Part shown: positions 22,471 through 34,079 of the stretch, piece after piece
Layout: each line of letters starts with the position of its first letter
Numbering within the stretch: position 1 is the first letter of the stretch
NCBI GenBank assembly: GCA_010405405.1
Contig: MU004237.1
Location: forward strand, 104,014-168,013
DNA: 64,000 nt
Source: Microthyrium microscopicum
Lineage: Eukaryota; Ascomycota; Dothideomycetes; Microthyriales; Microthyriaceae
Direction of reading: 5' to 3'
Notes under the pieces: generated by a model
Told to the model about the DNA's origin: nothing
Databases searched by the model: none
The model's input: the letters and a program-made list of their open reading frames with translations, nothing else
Translations under genes and position numbers: made by a program

Positions 22471-23688
22471 ATGATGCGCATCACATTGCAGCTGCTGGTG
22501 GCTTCGCTGGCCCTTACGGCGGCCGCGAAGAAGTCGAAGAAGCCTAATGAGAACCACATTCCCTTTGATGTCAAGATAGCCCATGTCGAAGGCACGGAGG
22601 TCACTGTGACTGTCACTAACAAGTGGAAGAAAGATGTCAATGTCTTCAAGCGCATGAACATTCTTGACTCCAATCCGGTACAGAAAGTCAACGTTACTCG
22701 TGCCGATGGTACGTGAAAGCATTTGTCTCTCCTCATGAACAACTATCTGACATGTTCCCAGGCACACCTGCTAGATTCATCGGCGCCCACGCGAGACTTA
22801 ATACTGAAAAGCTGGACAAGGCCTCCTTCGATCACCTGGGTAGAAAGAAGTCGACCAAGATTACTTTCGATCTAAGTCACATATATGATCTCTCGGAAGG
22901 GGGGAAATTTGAAGTCCATGCTGAGGGCGGATTGCCCTGGGCCAAGAAGAAGAAGACTGATATCGTCGGGACGGCGCCATACAAGACAGAAAAATTGACT
23001 ATCGATGTTGACAAAGAAGCGCTAGCAAGCAAAAAGACAATTAGCCAAAAGACAGTGATTCAAAGTGACTGCAGTGGAGATCGACTGGAACGTACAAGAG
23101 AAGCCAACGCCGTCTGTGCTATGCTGGCAACAATGGCAGGCTGGAGTGCTGTTAATGGGGATGCGGCCCAGTAAGTGACTTGGTGCAATCGTTTCTTTTA
23201 GACCAGCTAGCTGACCGACTAGATTTGAGAGGTACTTCCGGACTCAGGATCCAAATATGCGACAACAGGTATCACGCCGCTTCTTCGCTGTGGCTGATGA
23301 GTGCTTGGGCAAGACCTCACTCAGCACAACACTTTGCAGCGATCAGCTGAACCTCTGCAAATCGGACTACATCAGCGTCACATACGGAACGCAAATAACT
23401 AACTGCGACATGTACTGGCGATTCCCAACCTTGAGCGATCAATGCCACTCATACGACCAAGCGACATTGACGATCCATGAAACCACTCATGTAGACGGTC
23501 TTGACGAACCTAGCACCGTTGACTTCCAGAACAACTATGGCTGGCCAGCTTTGACCTATCTTACGCCGGAACAGGCTGTAACTAATGCTGCCAATTACCA
23601 ATACTTCGCGAACGGTAAGCAAAAAGTCTCTACGAGAAAGGCTTTGACTAACTGTGTCGCAGCGATCTACGCTGGCGCCGACTGTTAA
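22471..23688 (+). CDS. Deuterolysin (neutral protease 2, peptidase family M35)
   Basis: Four exons: 22471-22708, 22762-23170, 23223-23614 and 23663-23688 (354 aa). All junctions keep phase, and the last intron has a clear TTTGACTAAC branch site. Signal peptide at about 1-19 (LQLLVASLALTAAA). A propeptide of about 170 residues with basic spots follows. The mature domain begins near SDCSGDR and contains zinc motif HETTH (about 301-305, within TLTIHETTHVDG). The downstream STVDFQNNYGW supplies the third ligand, the aspzincin Asp. Cys pairs and the YFANAIYAGADC end are typical. This secreted metalloprotease cleaves proteins at low specificity and often acts in nutrition or infection. Two ATGs stand side by side at the start; the first is used. 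Confidence 0.9.
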
Positions 23689-26250
23689 TTGCCAGAGACA
23701 TGATTTCTAATGACTCAATTTCTTACGCTCGTTCACGCATTTCATTTTAGATTTTTCGACCTCATTCGCTTTAGATCACCGGTAATGAGCTCCGCGTTGA
23801 TTGGGTATAGCCTGGTGCAGCCGAATATATTGAGCAGCACGATTGGGATGGTTTCTGATACGTAGACTATCGAATCCAGTATTGATAATGAGAATAATAC
23901 CCATTCCCTTCTTTGATCTCGAACATTTCCTTGCGGTCAAAGTTGTTGCCACCAGTTCAATTCTCTTCAAGTGATATAAGTACTCCAAGGTGACAATCAG
24001 TACTCATGTCCTGACAAAATTGTTTAGTCCAAATGTCAGACGGTGCCTAGATCTCAAAAAGAAGCCTTCCAGTCTCGTCACTAGTATTGTCTTGTGTAGC
24101 CGGGGGTTGTCCTCTGATTAAGAAACTTCGTTGCTCGGAACTTGTCGCTAGAGCTAAGGTTCTTCAAGAGCATAAAGGCTTAAGATATGTTTAGGCAGCA
24201 AGATAGAGCCGCTATTTGGTGAAGAAAAACTCATGGTCTAATTTCTCGTGATAATAATGCGCAGTGACTTATTATATGTCGAATATATCGCAACGTAATG
24301 ATGGCTCAGCCACATAGCTATGCATATGCGTCCTGCATGTCGCAGCGAACCACAGAGCGCGAGTCATGGCATTGCAAACCGGCATGGTGAACTTAAACAT
24401 TAGTGCCACATGTTTTGTTTCTGTTTGTTTGCATGGACAACGGCGACACAAGGAAATACATAACAGGTCCTGTATAAGTGGGCATCTGAAAGCTGATATT
24501 CATGCAATTTTAGAATACGCTCTCAAGTCCTTCAGCAATTACCATATGCTGACTGCGAGCACTATAACCAGTGGCGGTTGTGAACGGTGGAGGAGCTTAG
24601 TGCTTCGAGTATATGAACGGCCCCAACACGGTCAGCTACATTGAGGCTCTGCGCCACAACGGCAACAGAGTGCTTGCCGATCGAAAATATTAAATAAAAT
24701 CCTGGTGGGTAAGAGTTCGGCGCGATGCCATTTGCTTCCGCGACTAACAGAGCGGATTGACAAGATGCCGGGGATTAGGAGAGACGTTGATTCGATGTTA
24801 TGGCTCCGAATAAAAGGAGAAGTTTTCATATTTCGAGTTTTCTGTACGGGCGCCAAACCGAAGGAGTTACTTGAAACCTGTGGATAGTGAATGGTCTGCA
24901 GAGCACCAGCTCTCGCATCAACGAGAGGTCGTTAATATTGGTTTTTGGCGCTAACTGGTTAAAGTTACGCGCGGCGCCACGAGAAAGGAGCGTGCGGGAG
25001 ACTCCCGCGTGGCTGTCTCGTGGCGTCCAAACTTGGAAGTCGCGATGCGCTCGTAGCTCGTGACTGCCTCAGCATTGATAAACATCAGAGCATCAAGGAC
25101 AGTGCTGCTATTGTCTATCTTTGATCTAAAGCTTATTCATTTGTGAGTGTTGCATTGCCACCTAGATGAATGTAACAACGGGCCGTTGAAGACGCTACTA
25201 ACTACCACGCTCATATAATGAAGATCTTAAATAGAGTTGATGTTTCGAATCGGTCCAAAAAAGAACAAAAGAGGTATCTCTGACAGGGGAAAGGAAAGAA
25301 ATCGAGGGATGTGGGAGTGACGGGGTTGCGATAACTCAATCTTTGGCCAGGCCGGCCTAGCTTCGCTCATCAATATCCAGAGGTTGATCTTTGAAGGCCA
25401 GAAAGTGAAGGTCTTCAAACGCGCACTCTGGCCAATCAAAATCCATAGAAAGGATATTGAACGCGTGCGGAGCTTTGTGGCGGTGTGGACCCAGCTCATC
25501 TGTGGGCTCATGCAGGGGCAACTTCAAGAATTAGAAACGAAACTTTGATGCCCCAGACGTTGTTCACGCTTTGATGCCGAGCCTGCTGGCCACTCGATGC
25601 AGCTCTTCACCTTTCATTTGCTGGCTTCAGAACATTTTGCTACCATTGTTTGAGAGAAATCATTCACAATATGTGAGACTCTCTGATAGCCCATTGGCCA
25701 TGAGTTTCTGGTGGACAGACCTCCTGGAATCATGTCAGTCTTTGCTGCCTGTTCCTGCTTCTCAGCTCATCAAGAATGATATTGATTTCGTTGGTTAATG
25801 GCAGTCTATTCTGCTACTATGGGCAGGGGCGCTAGAATTGCCATCATTGTCGATCGTCGTGACCTCCACCTCACTCAACACCTCGCCTTGATTTAAGTAT
25901 GAGGTGACATCCACTTCGCAAAGTATATTTTTTATCACAGTTGATCTGGGTTCGCATTTTGCTCTTTTGTGCCATCATTTCTCACACGTTTGCCGGTCAA
26001 CCTTCATTTCACTATTCAACAGGACAGGCTTCTTTGTTCCGATTCACACACTCTCTGAACTCAAACACTATTGACTTTCATTGTCCTTCAGCAAAGTCGT
26101 TCTAACACTCCTTTCTGGCACAACGCAATTCAGGCTGCTCCAACACTCCAGGTCCTTCACCAACAACACCAGAGGATATTTAAAGCACTCTGGAATCTTT
26201 CCTCTATTCAATTCAAACCAACTTTTTCAACGATTCTGGCAATCGACAAA
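23689..26250. other. Large gene-poor gap
   Basis: About 2.5 kb. Only short frames without motifs on either strand. A small minus-strand frame near 25.36-25.52 kb is protein-like but too short to call. A strong nested hairpin at 24975-25025 is listed separately. The right end holds the LPMO promoter and a pyrimidine-rich 5' leader. Confidence 0.4.
24975..25025. repeat. Nested perfect hairpin (outer 10-bp arms, inner 7-10-bp arms)
   Basis: Outer arms cgccacgaga (24975-24984) and tctcgtggcg (25016-25025) are exact inverted complements. Between them gcgggag (24994-25000) and ctcccgc (25002-25008) form a second inverted repeat that extends to 10 pairs if two G-T pairs are allowed. It is GC-rich within an AT-rich gap. 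Confidence 0.75.
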
Positions 26251-27393
26251 ATGCTTTCCTACACTGCAATCTTTGGCGCTGCCGCGCTCTTCTTCAACAC
26301 AGTCAATGGCCACATGATCATGGCCAGCCCGGTTCCAGCTGGAATGCCAAACAACTCACCTCTTGACCAAAGCGGTTCCGACTTTCCCTGCAAGATCTCT
26401 GCCAGCACGCCACTTACTATCAAGACCGTCACGCCCATGTCTGTCGGCGCATCGCAAAAACTATCATTCACTGGATCAGCCGTACACGGCGGTGGTTCTT
26501 GTCAACTCTCCCTAACTCCCGGCTATACACCAACGGCCAAGTCGTCCTTCAAGGTCATTTATTCCATCATGGGAGGCTGTCCAGGTACTGATGGCGGCGG
26601 GGTTAACTATGACTTCAAGGTACCTGCTGAAGTCCCCAATGGCAACTACACTCTAGCTTGGACCTGGTTCAACAAGATTGGCAACCGCGAGATGTACATG
26701 AACTGCGCACCCATTAGTGTTTCTGGTGGTGCCAAGGACCAAACTCAATACAACCAACTACCCGACATGGCCGTCTACAACTTGAACAATCAAAATAGTT
26801 GCAAGACGACTGAAAGTGTTGATGTGCAATTCCCGAACCCTGGCAAGTACGTCACCACTGGTGCTGCCTTCAAGCCTGGTCCACCCGTAGGCACTGGTTG
26901 CGGCGTGTCCAATGCTGCCAATGGTTCTTCAGGATCAGCTCCATCAGCCGCTGGTAGTGCTTCTGGCTCAAGTCCATCTGCTGCTGCAGGCGCAGGTTCT
27001 CCCGCTAGCTCTGCCAACAATGGACAATACACTGGTGTTGGCGCAGCCTCATCGGCAGCCGCTGCAGCTGCACCAACTGCCACATCATTCCAAACGCTCA
27101 CCACAACCGCTGTCTCGGCCGCTTCTGCTGTGCCCGCTGCTGCTGGAGGTTTCAATAGCACCGGCTCAGCTACATCTGCCGCCCCTGCCTCAGCTGGTTC
27201 AAGCTCGGCAAGCCCTGGAACTGGCGGTGGATCAGCCTGTGGATCTGATGGTGCCGTTGTCTGCTCTACGGACGGTAGTCAATATGGTCTATGCAACTTT
27301 GGTCGCGTCATCATGATGCCTGTGGCCGCTGGCACGAAGTGCTCTGGCGGCGCGATTATGCGACGAAGCCGATTTGCCATGTTCCGTATCTAG
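26251..27393 (+). CDS. LPMO-like secreted protein, AA11 type with C-terminal X278-like module
   Basis: Intronless from the ATG at 26251 (380 aa; the open frame extends further upstream, but this ATG begins the signal peptide). Signal peptide at about 1-19, cleaving before His (NG|HMIMASPVPAG), so the mature protein would start with the copper-binding His of LPMOs. A second histidine lies in GSAVHGGGSCQLSL. NYTLAWTWFNKIGNREMYMNCAPI and FPNPGKYV are conserved in fungal AA11 chitin-active LPMOs. A long Ser/Ala/Gly linker follows, then a Cys-rich end (ACGSDGAVVCSTDGSQYGLCNFG) resembling the X278 module attached to AA11 enzymes. Oxidative chitin cleavage, perhaps on its own wall, is inferred from the family. 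Confidence in 'secreted LPMO-like' is higher than in the AA number. Confidence 0.75.
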   Translation: MLSYTAIFGAAALFFNTVNGHMIMASPVPAGMPNNSPLDQSGSDFPCKISASTPLTIKTVTPMSVGASQKLSFTGSAVHGGGSCQLSLTPGYTPTAKSSFKVIYSIMGGCPGTDGGGVNYDFKVPAEVPNGNYTLAWTWFNKIGNREMYMNCAPISVSGGAKDQTQYNQLPDMAVYNLNNQNSCKTTESVDVQFPNPGKYVTTGAAFKPGPPVGTGCGVSNAANGSSGSAPSAAGSASGSSPSAAAGAGSPASSANNGQYTGVGAASSAAAAAAPTATSFQTLTTTAVSAASAVPAAAGGFNSTGSATSAAPASAGSSSASPGTGGGSACGSDGAVVCSTDGSQYGLCNFGRVIMMPVAAGTKCSGGAIMRRSRFAMFRI

Positions 27394-28761
27394 ACGTGTA
27401 TAGGTAGATATGGTGTCTGTACTTATTTCTTTGTACAAATTTTGGGATGGATGTCTTGAGATCCTCTTCTGTATACCTCTTGGTACCCACTAGGCTGCAC
27501 CATTCTCAGTAGGAATGATGCGGCTATGTTTATGATGCATGGCCGGTGTTTTGGAGTTGACGCACAAAGAGCAGATATTGCTCGGCGTCCTTGTATATCA
27601 CAGATTAAAAATAGAAAGATTGTTCAGACTTCAAAACTGCATCAACGCTGAGTAGAGACTCAGTACTCTGTGACATATTGCGAGCAGATCGGATATTAAG
27701 TACCAGGTTTTTCGCTCCTATCGCTTCGTCTGCGATTAACACACCATTGATCCAAGCCATACCGCCGTTTCCTCATTGTCTAGTAGCTGAGTGGCCGCCA
27801 AAACATAACTTGAAATCATATCGAACAGAAAAGTATTTTAGTTTAAGATTTCGCTGACTTGGCTTCACAATTGACGAAATCAACTTCAACTTGCGTGTAT
27901 TGTCCTTTTACTTATTGATTCATACTGGAGAATAGAGCACATTTTACTACAGTCTACCATTAAAGACAAGAAATGAACTTACCTAACATAACTTGTTGTA
28001 CTGCCCATTTAGTAGACATATGTACAAGTTTGGCCAATCATATGTAACAGCCTCGCGCTGATGGCGCCCAAAAGTGATGTATGAACACGGCTATTATTGT
28101 TACCTGTGTAGGTGATCAGAATTTAGCCGCCGATCCTCGAAATATACCTATCAGAGATAATTAGATAATGCTTTGCTTTGTTTTTTGAGCTCGTACTGCA
28201 TGTCTTTTCCTCACAGAAGGCTTTCGAGTGCTGGATGCCTTCTCATTAATGTTGTACGGTTCACAGCCCGAATATTCCAAATAGTGCCTCTGCCTAGTAC
28301 CTACCTTAGGTACCTACCTATGGTTCATTGCATCTTACCCGCTCGCAGTCTTTTGTATAGAAACAAATGTTGCGATTATACCAAGTCCTGCAGCTTACGC
28401 GCTTATCATGGATATCTCGCAGCCTATCAGAACGTCTTCTTCGTCCTATACAGGTTCCAAACGCCACATCCAGACGCTTGTATTTCGTCTGTGGTTCTTC
28501 ATTTTCAGCGGCACGGTAATGCTACATAATGATCCTTTCTTTCCAGCCGCCTAGAATATTCGTCTATTCGATGATGCACCATTTCATCCCCTATCGCACT
28601 CGGATTTTCAATCGTTCATACATATAATTCTTTCTTTTGTTGTATCATATCTCGCCATCATATCTTGACTCCTGGTTGATGTTATATCTATTCTTTGAAT
28701 GGAAACTTAATCAGTTGACTTTTCACTATTAGCATACCAGCGCCCAACTTCTGCACAAACA
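27394..28761. other. Intergenic, no gene seen
   Basis: About 1.4 kb, AT-rich. It contains a CCTACCTTAGGTACCTACC-type palindromic cluster near 28.30 kb, a motif common in fungal intergenic DNA. No coding motif seen. Confidence 0.4.
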
Positions 28762-30975
28762 ATGGTCAGAGAAAATGAACCATCAAGGCACTACTCTCAA
28801 GCCGTTTCTCCGTTGGCCAAATCGTCATTTGAACGCCAGTACATTTCCGAAATTGCTATCTCACAAGACTGGGAATCAAATACTCATTCTGTTGATCAGA
28901 AGCCTCAACTTCAAACCTTTTCAGCCTGCTTAAAACCATGGTTATTCGAAATCGTCAGTTTAGTCATTTGCGGCGGTATTATCATTGCTTCAGTTGTCCT
29001 CTTGAGCAAATACAACGGTCAACCTCTGCCAGAGTGGCCTCAGGGAATCACACTAAACACTGTCCTGTCCTTATTTGCCACAGCTTTGAAAGCTCTACTT
29101 CTCATGGCAGTAGCAGAAGGTTCGTCAACGAGTCATTTGGCCATATGTTGTTTAATCATACTTGTAGGCATTGGTCAACTAAAATGGGTTGATTTCCTCA
29201 CTCCACAGAAGCTTTCTCACCTTGGCCGCTTTGACGACTCGAGTCGCGGAATCTGGGGATGCATGCGGATCTTATGGTTTATGGGATTCAAGTATGAACA
29301 CCAAAATTGTTGGAGTATCGGCTGATTATTGAAAAGACATGTTGTCGTCCTCGGAGCTATCATTACACTCGTTAGCACAGTAATCGGTCCATTCACCCAA
29401 CAATCCATCAACTACCGCTACTGTCAGCAGCCTGTTGATTCCGCTACTTCATCAGCAATGGTTTCCCGAGCTCGATATCTAGCTCCTTATGTTGCAGGTC
29501 AGCTTGAGGATACAGATCTTACTCCGTTATCTTTCAGAGGTAGTGCAATCGAAGGCTTCATCTCCCCCAACCGAGAGAACAACGCTGTAGCTTTCAACTG
29601 TCCCAGCGGAAATTGCACTTATCCGGTACATTCTTCTTTAGCCATGTGTTCCTCGTGCAGGAACGCGGTCTACCAACTACAACACCAATGCGGAAATGGC
29701 ACTTGCAATTCTTTATTCCCTGGCGGCATAGCTGTGGGCAACACAGAATCAGTTCCTGGCATTGAGTATATCCTCATGTCAGCAGATACTGGATTCCCGG
29801 AAATTGATACTCCCAGTATACCACCAGTGGCGACGGTTGGCGTGACTTATTATACGACCTCACCGTGCACGGAAGACTGGGTGCATAATGGCACTCGCCA
29901 CAATGACACTGACTGTATATCAGCGTCGACAGCGTACGGGGACGATAAGATACAGCAAATCAAGTCTAGGCTCCTTCTTAATAGTAGCCTGACATGGCCA
30001 AACATAGGAGCTAGTATCTGCAAGATTGACTGGTGCGTTCAAAATTTCGAACCTGTTGTTAGCAACGGTACATTCACCGAAACTACTTCGGTCAGTTCAG
30101 TCCAGATACAACGGATCCCTACCACAACCGACTCTGGCGACTTTGTCTTCGTACCAGAGCCTTGCTTCTTGAATGGGACTTCTCATTCCTTGGATCAAAT
30201 TACTATTAACCGGACGGACAATCCTAGTTATGTCACTCTTGCGCAAAATCGTGCCGTACTGAGTGATTGCGTATATCGAATTGATGAGACGTTTCGCTCT
30301 GCGACTGTGCAATATTTCGCGAGCGGAAACCTTTTTGGCAGCTGGGAAATATCTGTCCTGAATGGTACAGCAGAGCTTGGATCCATGGGAGATGCTCGTT
30401 TCATCAATGAGACTACACCTGTCTTCAAGTAAGCTAATCTTTCCTACTCCGACCAAGGAACAATGAACCCATGCCCGTACTACTTGGCACAAAGTCCAGT
30501 CGGCCGTCCTGTGGAAGTCAACAGCTAATCATTTCGACTTAGTCCAATTTGGCTTCAGCCGCTTTTCAGCGCTGGCAACGCCAACCTCGCCACGATCAAT
30601 CAGACCATCGCCACCCTATCTCAGACGCTAACAACATATCTCCGTAGTCACGGAAATAATAGTGACAATGCTGTTGGCACCGTTTACACAAACAAGTCCT
30701 GTGTTCACATTGCCTGGGCATGGCTAGCTCTTCCGGCTGCAGTGACCTTTTTCACTTGTATTTTCCTTGCAATCGTTGTACTTCAAAGTCGACATCTGGG
30801 AGCCGCATGTGCTTGGAAATCAAGTCCATTCGCACTGGCCCTCCAAGACCTTAATCAGGAAGCTAAAGACCAAATTGGTATAGGACTTAGTGACAACACT
30901 GTTTTCGAAAAGACCGCTAATATGCGTATTCTGCTGGTTCAGGATGGAGAGAATGTAAGACTAAAACAAGACTAG
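28762..30975 (+). CDS. DUF3176 membrane protein
   Basis: Four exons: 28762-29119, 29168-29291, 29337-30428 and 30543-30975 (668 aa). The phases match at each junction. The first intron has an unusual GTTCGT donor. The N-terminal DUF3176 signature is clear: WLFEIVSLVICGGIIIASVVLL membrane helix, PLPEWPQGITLNTVLSLFATALKALLL, and the AEGIGQLKWVDF strand formed across intron 1. A further helix (HVVVLGAIITLVSTVIG) follows. Then comes a large Cys-rich lumenal or extracellular domain with FNCPSGNCTYP. A last helix (AWLALPAAVTFFTCIFLAIVV) is followed by SRHLGAACAWKSSP, the standard C-terminal block. The family is confined to filamentous fungi, often amplified, and of unknown function. Confidence 0.85.
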
Positions 30976-32985
30976 AGTGTTACATTTGGATGATTATGTT
31001 TTGAAAGAAATCTCAGTTCTCAATCTCGTCATCTTTGTTCCATTTGAGTGGATAGATTTGGGCCGGGCCTTCCTCTACTGGAGAACTCACTTCGTTCACT
31101 TTTGAAGGATAGTCCCTCGGATGCAAAGTGGGCTTGGACTGCGGCCGAACTATGCAGCAAAGTCCTTTTCCCTCTTAAGAGAAAATCGACGCTCCACTGA
31201 ACATCTAGTGAACTGGATGGTGATTGAGCGGAACGAGGCTGATGCAATACTTTCAACAAAGATACTCTGCTGCTGGATTGTATTGTCTGTGAGGCAATCT
31301 TCTTGGACAATTGCGTTAGTGGCAGTTGAAACTGCACAAGATCGGTATCTGCACCAGAACATACTGACCTCCATGTTTTCGGAATTACCGAGTTCAAGAA
31401 GCACTTCGTTGTCTAGCCTATCGGCCGGCTCCAGAACGCTGCATGGGGGACGTACATATGCAAAGCCAAATTGAGGCGAATGGAATGAAGAAAATCACCA
31501 TGTGCCAACTGGAAGCACCACTTTCGATTAAACGCTCTTATCAGTAGGAGGAGAAATGGCAATACAAATGCACATCACCAGGTCTGCTCCATGTCCGTAG
31601 AAGAATGAAGCACAAAGTCTAGTGGGATGGGAACATTAATCATTGAAGGTTTGGGGAGACTTGTCAAGCAGAATTTGACCAATGATATTCTTGAGTGATA
31701 TTTCTATACCATGAGCTGTTCGTTCCGCATAAAGGAGAAATGTAGATAGAGGCTATCAAGGCACCCCTGAGCATAACTGCGGCATATTATAGGTGGGGAC
31801 CAATTGACACTGTCTAGAATCAAGCTTTAGCCAATGAAGCTATCAAATTTTTCGAGCTCTCCATGCATTCGCAGGGGGAGCTTCAATCGTGTCGTGTTGT
31901 CAGACGCTCATGCTGAAATGATACGCATCACACATGCTTTTCATCGCCGCGCTGCTCACCGCCGCCCTACAAGCTTTTCGGGGAATAAACTTTTTGGTAT
32001 ATCCGCGCTTGTAGCATTTCTAGACTCAGCCTGACAAGGAGCCGCATCTCCATCAGCCGGGAATCTGGTAGCGAGAACCGGCGAAGGTAACCTCGGTGCT
32101 CTGATTCTTATTGAAACAATCAATTATCGATAGTCCCCAGGGCATCAAGATTCGGATTCTAACAAAGTTGACAACTAAATGTCGCCATTCGATAAATGCC
32201 GTAGTATCAACCTGTACTTCTCCATTCGTGAAGCAAGAAGTGGTCACAATGGAATGATACTTAGAGAAAAGATCGTCTGAGGGATTATTTAAAGCCAGTA
32301 ATCGAGGCTGATCTTGCTTCGTTAGAAATGTGAAAGATTATTGAAAGAATTTCTATGGAACACGAAGACGCACGCTGTGCTGTCGGTCTGCTCACGCCTT
32401 TTGAGCCGTCAAAATACAACAGCGCCTTCCATGTTCTTGCCTCTTGGAGCCGCCTGCCACTTGAACAATTATGGTATGGGAGAAAGAACAGCTCACTGAG
32501 CGTCGAAAATCTCCTTGGGGAACCCTGGCGCACCTGCATATCATATGTACCTTTCTGCAATAGAAGCAGAGCTATTATGGCGACTGCCAACTACTGCTAA
32601 TTCGTCCTAGATTGGCCCCTTTTGTCTGGTTAGAATTGTACCAGATACTGATCCAAGCCCATTGAAGACGTAGTCGCCTCTGTAGTCGCCTTGCGCCGTA
32701 ACTCTTTGCGGGTCCGAGTCTGGAGTTGACTTGGTCTCGAAGTTGTTCAATCAAACGGCTATTGATAAGCTTGGGATTGAGTTATGATTCGGCCACTGTA
32801 TCCTCTACTGGCCATCGTCTATTTAATTCCAAAGGGAATCCTATCTGATTTCTGATATTCCTGAGAGCAATTGTTTGCTTCACCAAGTTTGTTCGATATA
32901 ATATCTCTTACCTCTGTTTGGACCTGCAACGCCTGTGGCTTCACCCTGATAATACTTCCTTTGATCTTCAAGGTTATCCTTCCTT
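30976..32985. other. Large gap, no gene seen
   Basis: About 2 kb. Several frames around 31.0-31.5 kb are open for about 100 codons on both strands, but the translations show no motif. Nothing else seen. The right end should carry the MIP promoter. Confidence 0.4.
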
Positions 32986-34079
32986 ATGGCTTCCAAGACT
33001 GAAGTAGAGATCCTGGAGCGAAGAGACAGTAATCCAGCGACCCTTGTGGAGCGTCCGACAGTATCTTCCTTCGACTCTTTCAACCAGTCCGCTCCTCATC
33101 CAGCTTCAGCTAAGGCACCCACCCTGTTCCAGCAAGCTGTTTCAGAGTTCTTCGGAACCTTCGTGTTTCTACTGTTCTCACTGGGGGTCATCGCTCAAGT
33201 GGTTCTTAGCAAGACAACAAAGGGAGATTATACCACCTTGTGCTTAGGATGGGGGTAAGAGCCCACCACATTCGTTGGACCATAGCGAGGGCTAACATTT
33301 GACGTACAGCGTAGGAATAATGTTAGGTGCCTATACCGCTGTGCGGTCTGGAGGGCATCTTAACCCAGCTGTCACACTTTCAGTATGCCTATATCGTTCG
33401 TTTCCCTGGAGAAAGCTACCAGTGTACATGCTGGCCCAGACCCTAGGCGCTTTTTGTGCCGCCGCAGTGATATATGGCAACTACAAATCGGCAATTGATA
33501 CCTTCGAGGGTGTGGGCATTCGAACTGCCCCTGGATTCTCTGACCACAGTACGGCTGGTATCTTCGCAACATTCCCAGCACCTTTCATGTCCACCACTGG
33601 AGCTTTCTTTTCCGAGTTCTTTGCCTCTGCCATGCTCATGTTCTGTATCTTCATCCTTCAAGATGCTCGTCATGCGCTGGGAGCCTTCATACCAGTCGCC
33701 TTGGCCATGGTCTTTATCGGCATTAGCGCATGCTTTGGTTGGGAAAGTGGTTTTGCCATCAACTTTGCCAGGGATTTCGGCCCTAGATGCTTCTTGAGCA
33801 TGGTAGGCTATGGCAAACAAGTTTGGGTGTCCAATAACTACTATTTCTGGGTAAGTTGGCAGTGATTCACAGCATGTTCCCGACTGACCATTTCTCTAGA
33901 TCCCAATGGTAGCACCTTTCTGCGGGTGTGCTTTCGGTGGCCTTGTATTTGATTTATTCTTGAATGATAGCGAGAAGGTTCCCGTGAAAGCTCGCTGGAC
34001 GAGACTCGTTGCACTCAAATGGTGTGATCTGCGTAGAAATACATCGCAGCAGAGTATTGGGACCGTTGAGATGGTATAA
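32986..34079 (+). CDS. MIP-family aquaglyceroporin with altered second NPA box
   Basis: Three exons: 32986-33254, 33310-33850 and 33900-34079 (329 aa). Introns join in phase at WGVGIML and YYFWIPM. A polar N-tail of about 50 residues precedes six membrane segments. The first pore box is intact (GGHLNPAVTLS, Asn108-Pro109-Ala110). The second reads GFAINFARDFGPR, so Pro is replaced by Phe242 (codon 33764-33766), while the Asn, the Ala and the selectivity Arg stay. The Asp after Arg (ARD) marks the glycerol-conducting subgroup. Family role: passive glycerol and small-solute transport across plasma membrane. Altered NPA boxes are known in fungal aquaglyceroporins (yeast Fps1 has NPS and NLA), so it may still conduct. 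It marks the left neighbour of the PKS cluster. Confidence 0.9.
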
